This document shows, piece after piece, positions 11,400 through 23,190 of a stretch of DNA of 64,000 nt. The notes under the pieces were generated by a model. It did no database searches. It was given only the letters and a program-made list of their open reading frames with translations, and had not been told where the DNA came from. The translations under genes and the position numbers were made by a program. Source of the DNA: Phaeodactylum tricornutum CCAP 1055/1 (Eukaryota; Bacillariophyta; Bacillariophyceae; Surirellales; Neidiaceae); NCBI RefSeq assembly GCF_000150955.2, contig NC_011685.1:186001-250000 (forward strand). The letters are read 5' to 3'. Position 1 is the stretch's first letter, and every line of letters starts with the position of its first letter.

Positions 11400-14300
11400 A
11401 TGATGAGCGACCGAGCCTACAGCAACGGCAATCGCTTACCTTTACCCGACGACGAGTCCACGGAAGGATCACATGAGTCGTCACAGCTAGTGGTGGCCAC
11501 GAAAGAAGATGAAGAACGCAACGAGGTTAAGCAAGTACAGTTGCTGGCTCGCAGAGAAACAAATCATGTACGGCTGTGGCGCCTAGTTGTCCTCGTTATG
11601 ATTCTAACTACAGGAGCAGTGGTTTCAGCACTGACTTTCATTTTTTTAAACCGGGAAGATGAGGAGGGCGCCGAGAACAACGCAAGTTAATCATCTGTGA
11701 GAGATCATGTGATTCCGCGTCCACATTTTTTAGTCTCACGTGTTTTCTCCCATTTTTGTTGCAGTACTTCTCCTTCGCTCATACCATCGAAGATGCGTCC
11801 CAGTTTCACATCACGAATATGAATCTAGCGTTTAAGAATTTAGGAGAGATTATTACAACCGCGGCGCAAGCCACCAACGCGTCATTCCCTTTCGTCACCG
11901 TTCCAAAATTCGAAGTTTACGGCCGCCATGCGCGCCTTCAGTCAGGAATTGAAACATTTACTTTCAATCCGTTCATTACTGACGAGACAAGGGCGGCCTG
12001 GCAGGCCTACTCAATCCAAAACCAGGGATGGTTGAAGGAAAGTCGAGATATTTTTCTTGGCGGCGACGAAGGGAACCACCAGGACTACATCGATGGGCCC
12101 ATCACACCGATTATTTGGCAGAGACAAGCAGACGGAAGCCCGATTCCTACGCCCGGACCGGATACATATGCTCCTGTTTGGCAGGTAAGCGTAGGGGAGT
12201 GCCACTGGCCACTTAGTATTTTGCAATCAAACAACCCCACGCTAACTTAAAGAAACTAGAAGTCACTAACACTTCTCGCATGTGCTTTGCCGTTTGCAGA
12301 CATCACCTCCAATCTTTAATCCAGCAACCGTAAATTACAACATGTTTTCTGAGCCGTTCTCCAAGCGCATGTACCAAGTCATTCTCAATCTTAGAGAAGC
12401 AGTCCTTTCAGAGACCCTGGATCTTACTCGTCTTTCCGGAAGCGCAGTCGCTCCAGAAGACCACGAAATCATGCACGATGCTTTTGTATCAAGCATAGAC
12501 ACTACCACAAATGTGACAGGGTATAAGCATCCCCACAGCGTGCTGGTCCAGCCTATTTTTAGTGAACTCAACAATAGGAGTGCCACGATCGTCGGATTGT
12601 TACAAGCCGTCATTCCGTGGGACCGATATTTCACTGACTTGTTACCACAAGGAGTGAGCGGTATACACGCTGTTCTTCGCAACACGTGCAATGAATCTTA
12701 CACATACGAGGTGAAAGGCAACTCGGTACGTTTGTCGTTTTTGTACACAAAATGTAAAAGCCTTTGTTTTGTACTGACAACAGTCCTTGTCCGAAGTAGG
12801 CTATCTTCTTAGGTCCGGGAGATCTGCATGAGCGACATTGGAATCATATGGAACGTGTGGTAGATATGACGAACTATCTGAACCCCGAGAGAACCTTGAA
12901 CGAACCTGGTCATTGCGTCTATCGTATGCACGTGTACCCTACCGACCGCTTCTTTGCGAGCGTATCTAACCTCCCCACGGTTTTCACTTCAGTGATCGCC
13001 GTGTCATTTGTTTTAATGGCAGTGACATTCTTCATGTACGACCGCTTCGTTCGTCGCCGTAACGAGAAAGTCGTTGTGGCTGCAGCGCGCTCCAATGCCA
13101 TCGTATCTAGTCTGTTTCCGTCGAATGTAAGAGATCGTCTATTCGAAGAGCGTGACGAGGAGAAAAGAGCTTTTGCAAGAACACAACATTCGGGCCGGTC
13201 GAAAAATGCGCTTCGAGGTTTTTTGGACGGCGAAGAAGCCGAGCTTGACACGGACGACGACGGGGATATGTACAAGACCAAACCAATTGCCGATCTATTT
13301 CCAAATACGACGATTTTGTTTGCTGACATCGCGGGCTTTACGGCGTGGTCATCCGCCAGGGAGCCTACACAAGTGTTCATTCTTCTAGAGACATTGTACC
13401 GCGCTTTCGACGAGATTGCGAAGAAGCGCCGTGTATTCAAGGTTGAAACGGTTGGCGACTGCTACGTTGCCGTGACGGGTTTACCCGATCCGAGAAAGGA
13501 CCACGCGGTGGCTATGTGTCGTTTCGCTCGAGATTGCATGTACAAGATGCATTCGTTAACCAGAAAGCTGGAAGTGACACTTGGACCAGACACAGCGGAC
13601 CTTTCCATGTAAGTGTTTGCTAATTCGAAATGCAGCATGCAAATAATGAATTGATCAGAGCCGTCGTGATATGGAAACAAATGAGATAACGATGCTTTCT
13701 CACTCGTGATCTTTCTCTTTTATCCTCGAGTAGGCGCATGGGTATACACTCCGGCCCCGTAACTGCCGGTGTGCTTCGCGGAGAACGATCTCGTTTTCAA
13801 CTATTCGGAGACACCATGAATACCGCCTCGCGATTGGAGACGACGGGGCGACGTGATCGCATTCATCTATCAGAGGAGACAGCGGAGCTACTGACTATGG
13901 CGGGAAAGGCCAAGTGGATCAAACCTCGTGAAGACAGAGTAGTTGCCAAAGGAAAAGGAGAGCTTTCAACATTTTGGCTGGAATGTGGGGAAAAATCAAA
14001 ACGAAGTTCATCATCTGAATCCGCCGACGAAACAGAATATCCCGAAGATACTAGCGCAGCATCAGAAGTATCTTCCGATGTTGCTTTCAACACAACCGGC
14101 GACGAAGATTTTGCGTTGCGATCGATTTCGGCCAAGGTTTCTCGATTGATTGACTGGAATGTCGACGTTTTGTCCCGTCTATTGAAGCAAGTCTTGGCGA
14201 GGCGCATGGCCGAAGGTTCCATGGTAGTTGGCACATCAATGCCGTTGAGAATACCATCCCGAGCCCCTGGAAAGACGATCTTGGACGAAGTAGAGGACTA

Positions 14301-15339
14301 CATTATTCTCCCTCGGTTTGATCCCAAGGCAGCGAAACATCAGATCGACCCGGATTCCATCGATCTGGACCCAGACACAGAAGCACAGCTGTACGAATAC
14401 GTTTCTACGGTGGCTTCTCTATACCAAGACAACCCGTTCCACAACTTTGAACATGCCTCGCACGTTACAATGTCGGTCGTCAAGCTACTTTCACGTATCG
14501 TCGCACCGATGGACCTGGACTTTGACAACAGCAAGGACGAGGCAGTAAAAACGAAAACGTTGCACGATCATACGTACGGTATTACATCGGATCCGCTGAC
14601 GCAGTTTGCCTGCGTGTTCTCGGCTTTGATTCACGATATTGATCACAGCGGTGTTCCGAACGTGCAACTGATCAAGGAGAATTCGCGAATCGCCAAGTAC
14701 TACAAAGAGAAGAGCGTGGCCGAACAGAACTCGGTCGACTTGGCGTGGGAGCTGTTGACGGAGGACAACTACTCCAGATTGGTGGCAACAATCTGCCCGA
14801 CCGGGTCTGAGCTAAAACGTTTCCGCCAGCTGGTTGTCAATTCGGTCATGGCCACCGACGTGATGGACAAGGATCTGAAGGAGATCCGCAACGGCCGCTG
14901 GGACCGTGCGTTTGCGGAACCCCTGTCGTCGTTGTCCAAGAGTCCGAGAGAAAGCGTGAATCGAAAGGCAACAATTGTGATTGAGCATCTGATCCAGGCG
15001 TCGGATGTGGCTCACACCATGCAGCACTGGCACATCTATCGCAAATGGAACGAGCGTCTGTTCCGTGAGATGTATGTGGCGTACGAGTTGGGTCGCGCGG
15101 AAAAGAATCCGGCCGATTTTTGGTACGAGGGTGAGCTTGGCTTCTTGGACTACTACATTATTCCTCTAGCGAAGAAGCTGAAGGACTGCGGTGTATTTGG
15201 GGTATCCAGCGACGAGTACTTGAACTACGCTGTGAAGAATCGCAGCGAGTGGGAAACACGGGGGCGGGATATTGTGGTCGAAATGATCACGGCCTTTCGG
15301 AAAAAGGATGAAAAGCACAAGTCAATCATGTGCCAGTAA
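11400..15339 (+). CDS. Membrane nucleotide cyclase fused to cyclic-nucleotide phosphodiesterase
   Basis: The five-exon model is join(11400..11681, 11765..12184, 12300..12725, 12800..13608, 13734..15339), giving 1,180 aa. Membrane segments lie near residues 59-83 and 433-456 and enclose a CHASE-like ectodomain of about 350 residues. The class III cyclase domain follows, with FADIAGFTAW (metal Asp552), KVETVGD (Asp596) and LFGDTMNTASR. The C-terminal class I phosphodiesterase has HNFEHA at 882-887 and HDIDH at 946-950. One chain can therefore make and hydrolyse a cyclic nucleotide at a membrane, with the ectodomain as probable sensor. Glu592 is the residue guanylate cyclases use at this position, but Gln replaces their usual Cys in RFQLFGD, so the substrate is unsettled. 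Intron 1 is GC-AG. All catalytic motifs appear intact. A decayed copy lies just upstream. Confidence 0.88.
11682..11764 (+). other. GC-AG intron in cyclase-PDE gene
   Basis: The GT at 11686 cannot join to the only good acceptor (CAG at 11762-11764) in frame. A GC donor at 11682 with the strong consensus GCAAGT gives a phase-0 join, matching the phase of the next two introns. Confidence 0.7.
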
Positions 15340-16293
15340 ATCAGTTGTTTTGTTGTAGATGATAACATAGAAGTATGTAGCGTGACGATGGCTGTGCCTG
15401 TAAACCCAAGGTTTGGGCTGCTGACGTCGTTTGCCGTCCAGGCTATCGGCCGCAGCAACGGCGTCGGCCATTACCATTTCGTGAGCGAATTAAAGCTTTC
15501 ATGCCACTTGGCAGTGAGCGATCTTAGTAGCAAGCTAACTAACAGTAAGTGTTGCAATTGATGAGTTGGTCCAGATTTGATGGACGTCATTGGACCGTTG
15601 GTCACACGTTATGTTGCTTTCCGTTAGTCGGATCGTTGCTCTTTTTGAAAAAGACTATATAGAGACATCATACGTTGGGAACGTCTTTTTATTCCCGTTG
15701 ATTTCCATTCACGGCTACGAAAACCGATCGACGACGGTCCGATTCGGTAGGATTGTGCCGGAGCCAGTCAGTCATCGGTAATCCGTCCGATGACCCCACC
15801 CCCGACGGTGTGCGACGCGTTCCTATCTTTCGTTGGAAACCCGGTTTCCCAACCAGTCAAACGAACATGTTCGCATGCAATTTCACTGGTTCTGTTACGG
15901 CCCAGCCAGCCGTGCTGGCTGGCTGGCACTCGGGACACCAAACCTCTTCGTACTAGTTCTAGCTACTGCTACAGAGCGAGGAACAAGCCAAATTTCCCGA
16001 ACCACAGCAGTGCATACAAACATATGTACAAGCGCAGGTTGTTTCCCCCGTGTCACGCAACACCACTGGCACAACAAACAAAAAAGTACACACACACACA
16101 CGCACCACACACAAATACGCATAACCCCCCTCAACACTTACGTATTTTTCGACAGTGCCCAGTGACCATTCACTCGTCACGGAACGATTCACTCTCCAGG
16201 AATCGACCGGTCTGGCACCGTATCTTTTTTGAGACGCTCTCCTAAATTCAGATTGCGATCCTACGATTGTATCTCTTCCACAGTGTCCCGAGG
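15340..16293. other. Intergenic with CA-rich stretch
   Basis: No gene was recognised. A short CA-rich microsatellite-like run lies at about 16086-16120, shortly before the DUF6824-nitrilase gene, probably in its promoter or 5' UTR. Confidence 0.5.
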
Positions 16294-18173
16294 ATGGAGA
16301 CAATGAACGGCGCCACGAGAGGACCCCCATGTCCTAGCAAAATCCTGCTTCTCCCCAAACCCTCGTCAACGGTCGAGGCGAAATCGTTTACCAACACTAA
16401 ACAAAATCGGATCTCTTCCGCCAACTCGAGTCACAGCAGTGCCAGATTGCACTTGAACAATCACAAGGTAGAGAAGCTACATCAGGGCGCCTGCAAAGCA
16501 ACGGGGGCGCATATTCGCGTCAAGCTACTGCCGGAACACTTCCAACCATCCGATAAGGACGTTCTCTGTGGACGGGGTAGGGCGTGCAAAATGTGGAAGG
16601 GCAATCAGGATTACCGCGAGCTAGTGGTTAGTAATCTAGAAGCCTACGCGTCGTCCACGAGCAAGCTCCACAAGGGAATGATACTCAGCAACATCGTACA
16701 GCGCGTACGCATCAACAGTCCGGAAGGCGGTTTCGTCAAGAAGGATTCGGAAACGGGACGCTGGTACGAAGTGGGGGACTTTTTGGCAAGGGAGAAAACG
16801 TCGCAGTATTTTCGAGATGCCCTCCACGAGCAATACAGCAGCAGTGCCCAAGCCAAATATAATCGCCGCAAAAAACGCCACACGGATGGGAATTACCTGG
16901 AAACTCTCCCCCCGACGAGCAGTGTTTTCCCGCCCAGTGCAGCGAATCCAATCGACACCGCCATGCACGAGTCTTCCGATGTTCCGTTGGTGGACACGAT
17001 CAAAACAGCAGTTTTGGAGAAACGTCAGGTACGTCGCAGATCCGCTACTGAAGGAAACGCGTGAATTTCTGAATGACGAAACTAGAAAATCAACCATCTT
17101 TCGACCGATTGGAGCTTCATCGGCTCCGTGAGAGACTTTCTTTCTCAACATGTTCCGACAGAGAACCGCTTGTCCCCTTTCACGTAAATGCAATATATCG
17201 TCTCTGAACCGTTGTAATCTTTGTTTTTACCCAGATTCCACCCAAGAAACGCAAAATTGAACGAAGACCTTCCGAAGACGACGTGGCATCTGTTCTCCAG
17301 AAAATGGCGTCCGTCAAATCAACGGTAGTCCCGGATCACGTACAAATCTGTCCCTTGCAAGTAGAGTTGCGCCGCCCCGATGAATCGCCAATGAACGCCA
17401 CCCAACGAGTGGTCGAGCGCATGAGGACCGTCGCTCTACAAACCAAGGTTGACCTCTTTATCTTGCCCGAGCTATCGCCAGTAGGCTACAGTGAAGACAC
17501 GTTTGCTAAATACTTGCCCAATACACCACAAAATCAGCAGTTGTACCAAAATATTGATGATATCTTTGCCTACCAAGCACGTCGACTGCAAGTATTTGTT
17601 TGCTACGGTACAATCGGTTGGACTCCAAGAGAGGATGGCACTCTCAAGCTCTCAATCCGACAAGTTGTTTTAAATCGATTGGGGCAACAGATCGCATCGT
17701 ACGATAAAATGTATCTTTGCGGTTATGGGGATTGTGCTGAAACGCGCTTTTTCGAGCCAGGGCCTAGAGAGCCCGTTTCGTTTGCGATCGACGGCTTTCG
17801 GTTCGGTTTGTTAATATGTGCCGACATACGATACCCGGAATTGTCGCGCCTCTTGGTGCGAGATCACAAAGTAGACGTACTGTTGCAGCCGGCTGCTTTT
17901 CTCCGTGATGTCTCCTTTCGAACGTGGAAGTCCTTTCGCGAAACGCGAGCGGTCGAGAACTCGGTGTACTTTGTTGGCGTCAATTACTCAGGAAATGATT
18001 TCGGCGAAACTTCCGTGACCCCACCGTGGGTGGACGATTCGCACAAACCAGAAGTCTTGGGGACGGATGAGGGCTTTTTGGTGTGCAAAGTGCAGAAAAA
18101 CGAGTTGGAACACGTGCGCCAGTCCATGCCGTTTTACCGGAATCTTTTTGACATATTCAAGACACTGCCGTGA
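16294..18173 (+). CDS. DUF6824 domain fused to carbon-nitrogen hydrolase
   Basis: The two-exon model is join(16294..17028, 17235..18173), phase 0, 557 aa. Residues about 90-190 form a DUF6824 domain (DVLCGRGRACKMWKGNQDYR), a family common in diatoms and possibly DNA-binding. Exon 2 opens with IPPKKRKIERR, a classical nuclear localisation pattern at the junction. Residues about 280-550 form a nitrilase-superfamily hydrolase with the full catalytic triad: Glu near 324 in ILPELSPVGYS, Lys near 403 in YDKMYLCG and Cys near 440 in LLICADIRYPE. This suggests a nuclear amidase-type enzyme of unknown substrate. If the 206-nt intron were kept, a DUF6824-only protein would end within it, so two products are possible. 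The first ATG lies at 16294; further upstream the frame has only a TTG. The alternative is two neighbouring genes, but the joined frame and the NLS favour a fusion. Confidence 0.75.
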
Positions 18174-18910
18174 AGTCAGGTTCATTTATGCTGTAAGATG
18201 CTCTCGAGACTGGCTGTGAAAAGATACAGAAGTGTCTTTAGCTTTCAAATTTTCTTTCCAAGATGACAAAATCGTGGGAGGATCTTTTGGCCCAAACGGG
18301 ATCGAGCGTTCTTTGTCAGAGAGCATCGTGTTACTAGGGTTCAGTATTGACAATAGAATACAGTTTAAGCAATATTTCAGTGTCACTTCTCTACTAGAGA
18401 GAGGTTGCTATTATTTGTCTAGGCTACAAAACCACGCTTTGTCATTCCACAAACCAGGATTAACTGTAAGATTGATGCTAGCAAAATCGCGCATATCAAC
18501 AACCTCTCGTGCAATTTGGCTGGCAGTCTCATTAGCGTCACTTTGACTAATGTAATGTAAATTAGGAATTGGAAGGCGCTTCCTCTCTTAGCCCCCCCTG
18601 TCGGAATGTACAGCTCGACACCTACCTATTTATTTTTCCTTTTGTGTGATAACCGCGAATTCCCGTGAGAGTAAATTAGATTAATTCAATTTATAAGTTT
18701 TCATTTGTACATAATTGTTCCCGCGCCGACCGACGCCTTATGTAGGTTAATTAAGCACACTTCCTTTGGCAGTTTGCGAATCTTCAGGACTCCAGATTTC
18801 TTCTCCATTTTTTAGCGACAGTCGAGCTAGAATTGACCGTTTGCGGTGACTCTCTTTTCTTTCCTCGTTATTAATTGTAAGTTTCCATTCTTTCAGGAAA
18901 ATAGAAGACC
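18174..18910. other. Intergenic, no supported gene
   Basis: This is an AT-rich spacer between two genes on the same strand. It contains short open frames but no recognisable domain, and presumably holds one 3' UTR and one promoter. Confidence 0.5.
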
Positions 18911-20069
18911 ATGACTTTGATTGACATCAGCAATCATGCTGCTGTGCCGCTGCGGCCTCTAGATGGAAAGAAGCAAGAGTCTGACAAAGGTCCTGGTTCC
19001 AAGAATTTTCGGGGTCGCAAGCGTCGGAATGCTAAAAAAATTCCTCGAAATGATCGAACAGAGTCCATGAAGAGCAACAAAGCCACGCAAACTGAAAAAG
19101 AAATTGACCTTGCCGAGCTGTTGAGGCATCACGATATTCCAACCGATTTCAAAGCTGATTCTCTGTTTTTCAAGCTTGCCACACACAAGCGAAATGTTAC
19201 GCTTTGCCGTTTTTGTGACACGGTTTTAGTACGGGCACAGGGCAAAGACACTGCCAAGGCAAGAAGCACCATGGTGCTGTCAACCTATTTGAAACACTAC
19301 GGAGGCTCTCACAGCCACTCCGTCAAGCTGAGCGAACAACGGGAATCGATCGTATTTCTGCGACAGTTTGAACGAGTGCCTAAACGTTCGAGTCACGATT
19401 TGTAGCCTGTCAAACTCCAGCATTGCAGCCAGCGCCTATCAAGAGCTCCAGCAATACGTGACAGCCTATTTTGATCTTGACATGGATTCGGCTCAAGCAC
19501 ATTTGGCGATCGCCAAAGATTTGGTGAGCAAAGGACCGCAAAAGCCCATTATTAAGTTTGGGAAGTTTATTTCGAAGGCAGAGGCCGTCCGTGATGAGGT
19601 ATTTGTCACTCAGATCCCAGGAACAGCTGCTTCCAACAAAGAGAATCATAGACGCAGGCTAGTTGATGTGGAAAGCCTTCGTGACAAAAGCAGCAACGCT
19701 GCTTACGAGGACCAATGTGCCGCGATGAAAGATACTGTACGGACTGTGTATCAAACTAAAAGCGAAGAATCCTTTTTGAATCAATCCATCAATCTTTCCC
19801 TCGAGAACAGCACTTTGGACTGGGATATTTCGGGAGAAGACTGGGGGGAAGTTCTTGCCGACCTAGAATATTCCGTAGAGAAATGCAAAGATGACGATGT
19901 ATACTGCCATTTGGCCGGCCACTGCGTTAGTACACCTACGGACGACGAAGACCTTATTGGGCACAAAAAAGCTGCGGAATATGGGGAGGCCCCATCTGAT
20001 CCCACCCTAGACGCAAGAGCTCGGGCCGAAGTCTGTTTGGCAGCACTGGCTTTTTTCGGCATGTACTGA
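18911..20069 (+). CDS. BED-finger-like protein, probably two exons
   Basis: The first open frame (18911 to a stop at 19403) has a basic N-terminus with FRGRKRRNAKK. A C-x2-C...H...H arrangement (LCRFCDTV, then LKHYGGSHSHS) follows and resembles a BED-type zinc finger. A second frame continues to 20069 with an acidic C-terminal half (DWDISGEDWGEVLADLEYS). The two frames differ by one base. A 55-nt intron from 19366 (GTTTGA) to 19420 (CCAG) would join them in frame, but its donor is weak, so a frameshift or a different junction cannot be excluded. The likely role is a nuclear DNA-binding protein, inferred only from the finger and the basic patch. I do not recognise the C-terminal domain. No transposase catalytic motifs were seen, although BED fingers also occur in hAT transposases. 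Confidence 0.55.
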
Positions 20070-20558
20070 TTGTGCTTGCAATTACTTTCAAATCTGTTGG
20101 CGTGAAGGAAAAAAATTGTGAAAGAAGAACAGTGATTCTTTATTCCTTGCTAGTCGGCGTCGATGTCAATTCGAAGTCGCGACCGTAATTTTGTATGACT
20201 GGGAGACAATTTGGATGGAGTCCGCAACAAATGAGCAAAGAGGCCTCGGATTGTTGCTACAGCCCAACGAAGTACAGCAATGTCGTCACTAGTGTTCTTC
20301 CCGACTTGTGTCATTCAATTTACCTTCGCTGAACTCAAGATACGCTATCGTTTAGTTTTCCACAAGTAAGGATACATGAACCTCGAACTATCATATTAAT
20401 TTATGTAAAAATTGCTGGTCAAAGCTCTCCTTTCGTTTTTGTTCGGCGTGTCGAGAGCATTCAGACGTGCTGATATTTATCAATATAACACTTTTGTCTA
20501 TCACTAGCACGCAACCTGCCGCATGTTTTGTTAGAATCTCCTTATCAGGCACACTATT
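20070..20558. other. Convergent spacer
   Basis: This AT-rich spacer lies between the 3' ends of the BED-like gene (plus strand) and EMC5 (minus strand). No gene was seen. Confidence 0.5.
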
Positions 20559-20873
20559 TTATAAGGCTTTGCTACGGGTGGAATATATATCAAAATCTCT
20601 TGTTTGATAGGATGGTGCCATGAGCCGCGTGCCGCCCGTTTTCGAAATAGGATGCAAGCCACTTCCCGCCCTCATTAGTTCGCTGACCAACAAGATGAGA
20701 AAGCCCGAGATGGCTTCAATCCAGACATCTACTGGGGGTAACCGGTGTGTGCTGTCTGCGTCTTCCAATACGGCGTCTTCGAGTTCTTGTAACAGCGAGC
20801 GGTAGTGCAGACAGCTGTAAGCGGCGTGAAGCAAAAGGACAGTGCCAGTGGCGAATAGGGTTTTGGACGCCAT
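20559..20873 (-). CDS. EMC5: ER membrane protein complex subunit 5 (EMC5/MMGT)
   Basis: This single-exon protein of 104 aa is close to the usual EMC5 length of about 105-130. It has two hydrophobic segments (about 5-20 and 52-67), the conserved PPVDVWIE stretch between them and the family's C-terminal RDFDIYSTR. EMC5 is a core subunit of the ER membrane complex, which inserts tail-anchored and multipass proteins. The family was also described as a magnesium transporter (MMGT1). The ATG is the first in the frame and no intron is needed. The gene is divergent from the glycosyltransferase at 21300. Nothing appears broken. Confidence 0.8.
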   Translation of the reverse strand: MASKTLFATGTVLLLHAAYSCLHYRSLLQELEDAVLEDADSTHRLPPVDVWIEAISGFLILLVSELMRAGSGLHPISKTGGTRLMAPSYQTRDFDIYSTRSKAL

Positions 20874-21299
20874 TCCTCTTTTTGTGAACAGGACAAGCCG
20901 TTACTGACTCTACAGCAAGAAGGTTTTGTATCTGTGAGGAAATTGAGCAGGTACTTGACTGAGAACGATGTTCTATTACAATTATCTGCTATTCCTGGGA
21001 TGTCCAGGCGCTGATCATTGCAATTGCGGCTTACGGGACCGCGGAAATGAACGTGGGGGATTTGCTTTCTGCTCCGCAGATGTATGTGGTGCGCCAGTTA
21101 CCGATTCTGTCTTTCGATCATCACTAGCAGGTTCTTGTACTTCAAATCAACTCATGACTCAACATTTGACTCGCTTCACCCTAGCCAACTCATCGTTGGA
21201 TACATGAAGTCTGAACCGAAACGCTCGCATGACCATGAGAAAATGACCCTAGTCGCCGTCTATGTGGGAACTTCCTATCATTAGCCATAACGATTGAAC
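20874..21299. promoter_or_regulatory. Divergent intergenic region, likely shared promoter
   Basis: These 426 bp lie between the start codons of EMC5 (minus) and the glycosyltransferase (plus), so both promoters must be here. No specific motif was recognised. Short open frames inside carry no domain. Confidence 0.45.
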
Positions 21300-22772
21300 A
21301 TGTCTTTGCGTTCGACCACTTTTAAGGTCGGTACTTTGTCGCTGCTTCTCATAGTCGCAATCCAAAGCTCCACTCGACGACTGGAAAAACAAACTAAAAA
21401 TATTCAGCAAGGTCCTTGTGACGATGTACGTCATACTTCGGGTCGCCGTTTGACGACGGCGACTGAAGAGGAAGCTCTCCGGCTCGCCAACTATCTCCCG
21501 AATTTTCATTTTTCAGAACACGTGCAAGTGTTGGGACCAACGGTTTTCCCCAAGCCCAGCGACGTTGCCGAACAAGCAAGCGATGATGTTATTGTCCCGG
21601 CGCTCCAGCCCGTCATCGGACAGCATCGACCGGATCAAGACGCTGTCTTCGCCTTTGCGGCGGAATATCCGATAAAGAATTACGTGCTGTTTGTACAGTC
21701 GCTCCGCAAAACAGGATTTACGGGAGACATTGTTTTGTCCGTGCACGAGATTGACTTACGAAATGCCGAGATTCGAGCTTTTCTGTCCTCCGATCCGGGC
21801 GTTGTCGTTTACGCTCCAAGTACCGTTTGCTACAACGCCGAATTGGAAACTGTTGAATCTGTAAAGGGAGGTATGCGCACATGCCAAACACATAAACTGT
21901 GGGGGAAACGCCATACGGATGGCACCGTCACGCCATTGCCTGATCCGCGTTCGCAACGTACGGTTGCTAATACGAGATACGAAATATACTGGATCATGGC
22001 ATTGCAATACGCTCCGCAGAGCTGGATTTTGATAGTCGACGCCCGGGACACGGTTTTTCAATCGAATCCGTTTGCTGACGTTCCTCGCCAAACTGATCCT
22101 ACCGCCAAATCTGGAGTTTTGTACTTTTTTGGAGAAAACATGGATGCCACCCGTTTGGGCAAATCCAAACAAAATTCCAAGTGGCTACAGAACGCCTATG
22201 GTGATGTAATAGGAGAGCACTTGAAAGACAAACCGACAATATGTTCGGGCGCTTCCATGGGTGAACAAATAGCATTGGAAGCCTACATTCGTGCCATGGT
22301 GGCTGAGGGAGACGAAACTGGAACTGTCCTGATGGGTTCCGACCAAGGCTTTCACAATCGCCTATTCTACAGTCATAAGCTGGCTAACGCTAGACATATC
22401 CACGACATTGTGGTCTTTGATCAAGGCACGGGAATCGTAAACAATATGGGAGCTTTGCGGACAAAATCGCTGACAGAGTGGGGGAATGGTAAAATCTTGA
22501 AAGAGGGCGCAAAAGGGGAATATTCAGTTCTCAATTGGGACGGAACAAAGAGGTAGGTCTCTTCACGAATCTGGTTCGTACTCAGCGCTTTCTTACAAAA
22601 GAAGCGAATTCACGTGATATATGTATTCTGACATTTGTCTCCCTACTTTTTTGTTTAAAGTGCTGTGGTGCACCAATTTGATCGCCACAAGATGCTTACG
22701 AAGTATTTTTTCAAAGAACAAGGGGAGCTTTTATATTCCGAATGGCAGACCCAACAAAAAATAAGGAAGTAG
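21300..22772 (+). CDS. Secretory-pathway glycosyltransferase-like protein
   Basis: The two-exon model is join(21300..22552, 22661..22772), 454 aa. A hydrophobic N-terminus (about residues 10-23) suggests a signal peptide or signal anchor. The body has the fold signature of nucleotide-sugar transferases: VDARDTVFQSNPF supplies a DxD-like metal motif near residue 248, GSDQGFHNRL is a typical later motif, and NWDGTKR at the exon end joins SAVVHQFDRH in exon 2, so the intron sits inside a conserved C-terminal block. This supports the splice. It probably transfers a sugar in the ER or Golgi, but donor and acceptor are unknown. The start is the ATG at 21300. All motifs seem complete. Confidence 0.7.
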
Positions 22773-23190
22773 GCCAGAAAACTATTTACTGTTGACTTCC
22801 GATTTTCTTGTACTATTCTGAAGCTTCTATTTGACATCGGTAATGTCTACTAGCGCACGTCTGTGTTGAGGAACTCGACCGTTATGGCATATCTTCCTGT
22901 GGAGTACCATACCAGGAATCATGATGATGGAATTCACTTTCATTAACTGTAAAATCCAGTTGATGATTTACGGTATTGTGTTTGTGGTCTGCTTTCGCAC
23001 GTCAAATTACTTTGTTACAATTAGTGCTTTCTGGTAGATTCACCAGCCGTTTTGACGCCCCGCCCAACGCATGGCAAGACGCAGGGAAAGAAAAAACCTG
23101 TCTCATCAAATCGCAGGAGGAAGCGCATATCATACATTCTGCAAAAATATGGAACATCGGGAAGGGCAGCACTAGAAAGGCACAATACCC
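22773..23190. other. Intergenic, no supported gene
   Basis: This spacer separates two glycosyltransferase-like genes on the same strand. Open frames overlapping its right end are out of frame with the following gene and carry no domain. Confidence 0.5.

Noticed and set aside
16086-16120. CA-rich run as a possible Z-DNA or regulatory site
   Set aside because: Short and imperfect; listed only as a microsatellite-like stretch.
20968-21207. Cysteine-rich short frame between EMC5 and a glycosyltransferase
   Set aside because: It has no domain and lies in the shared promoter region.
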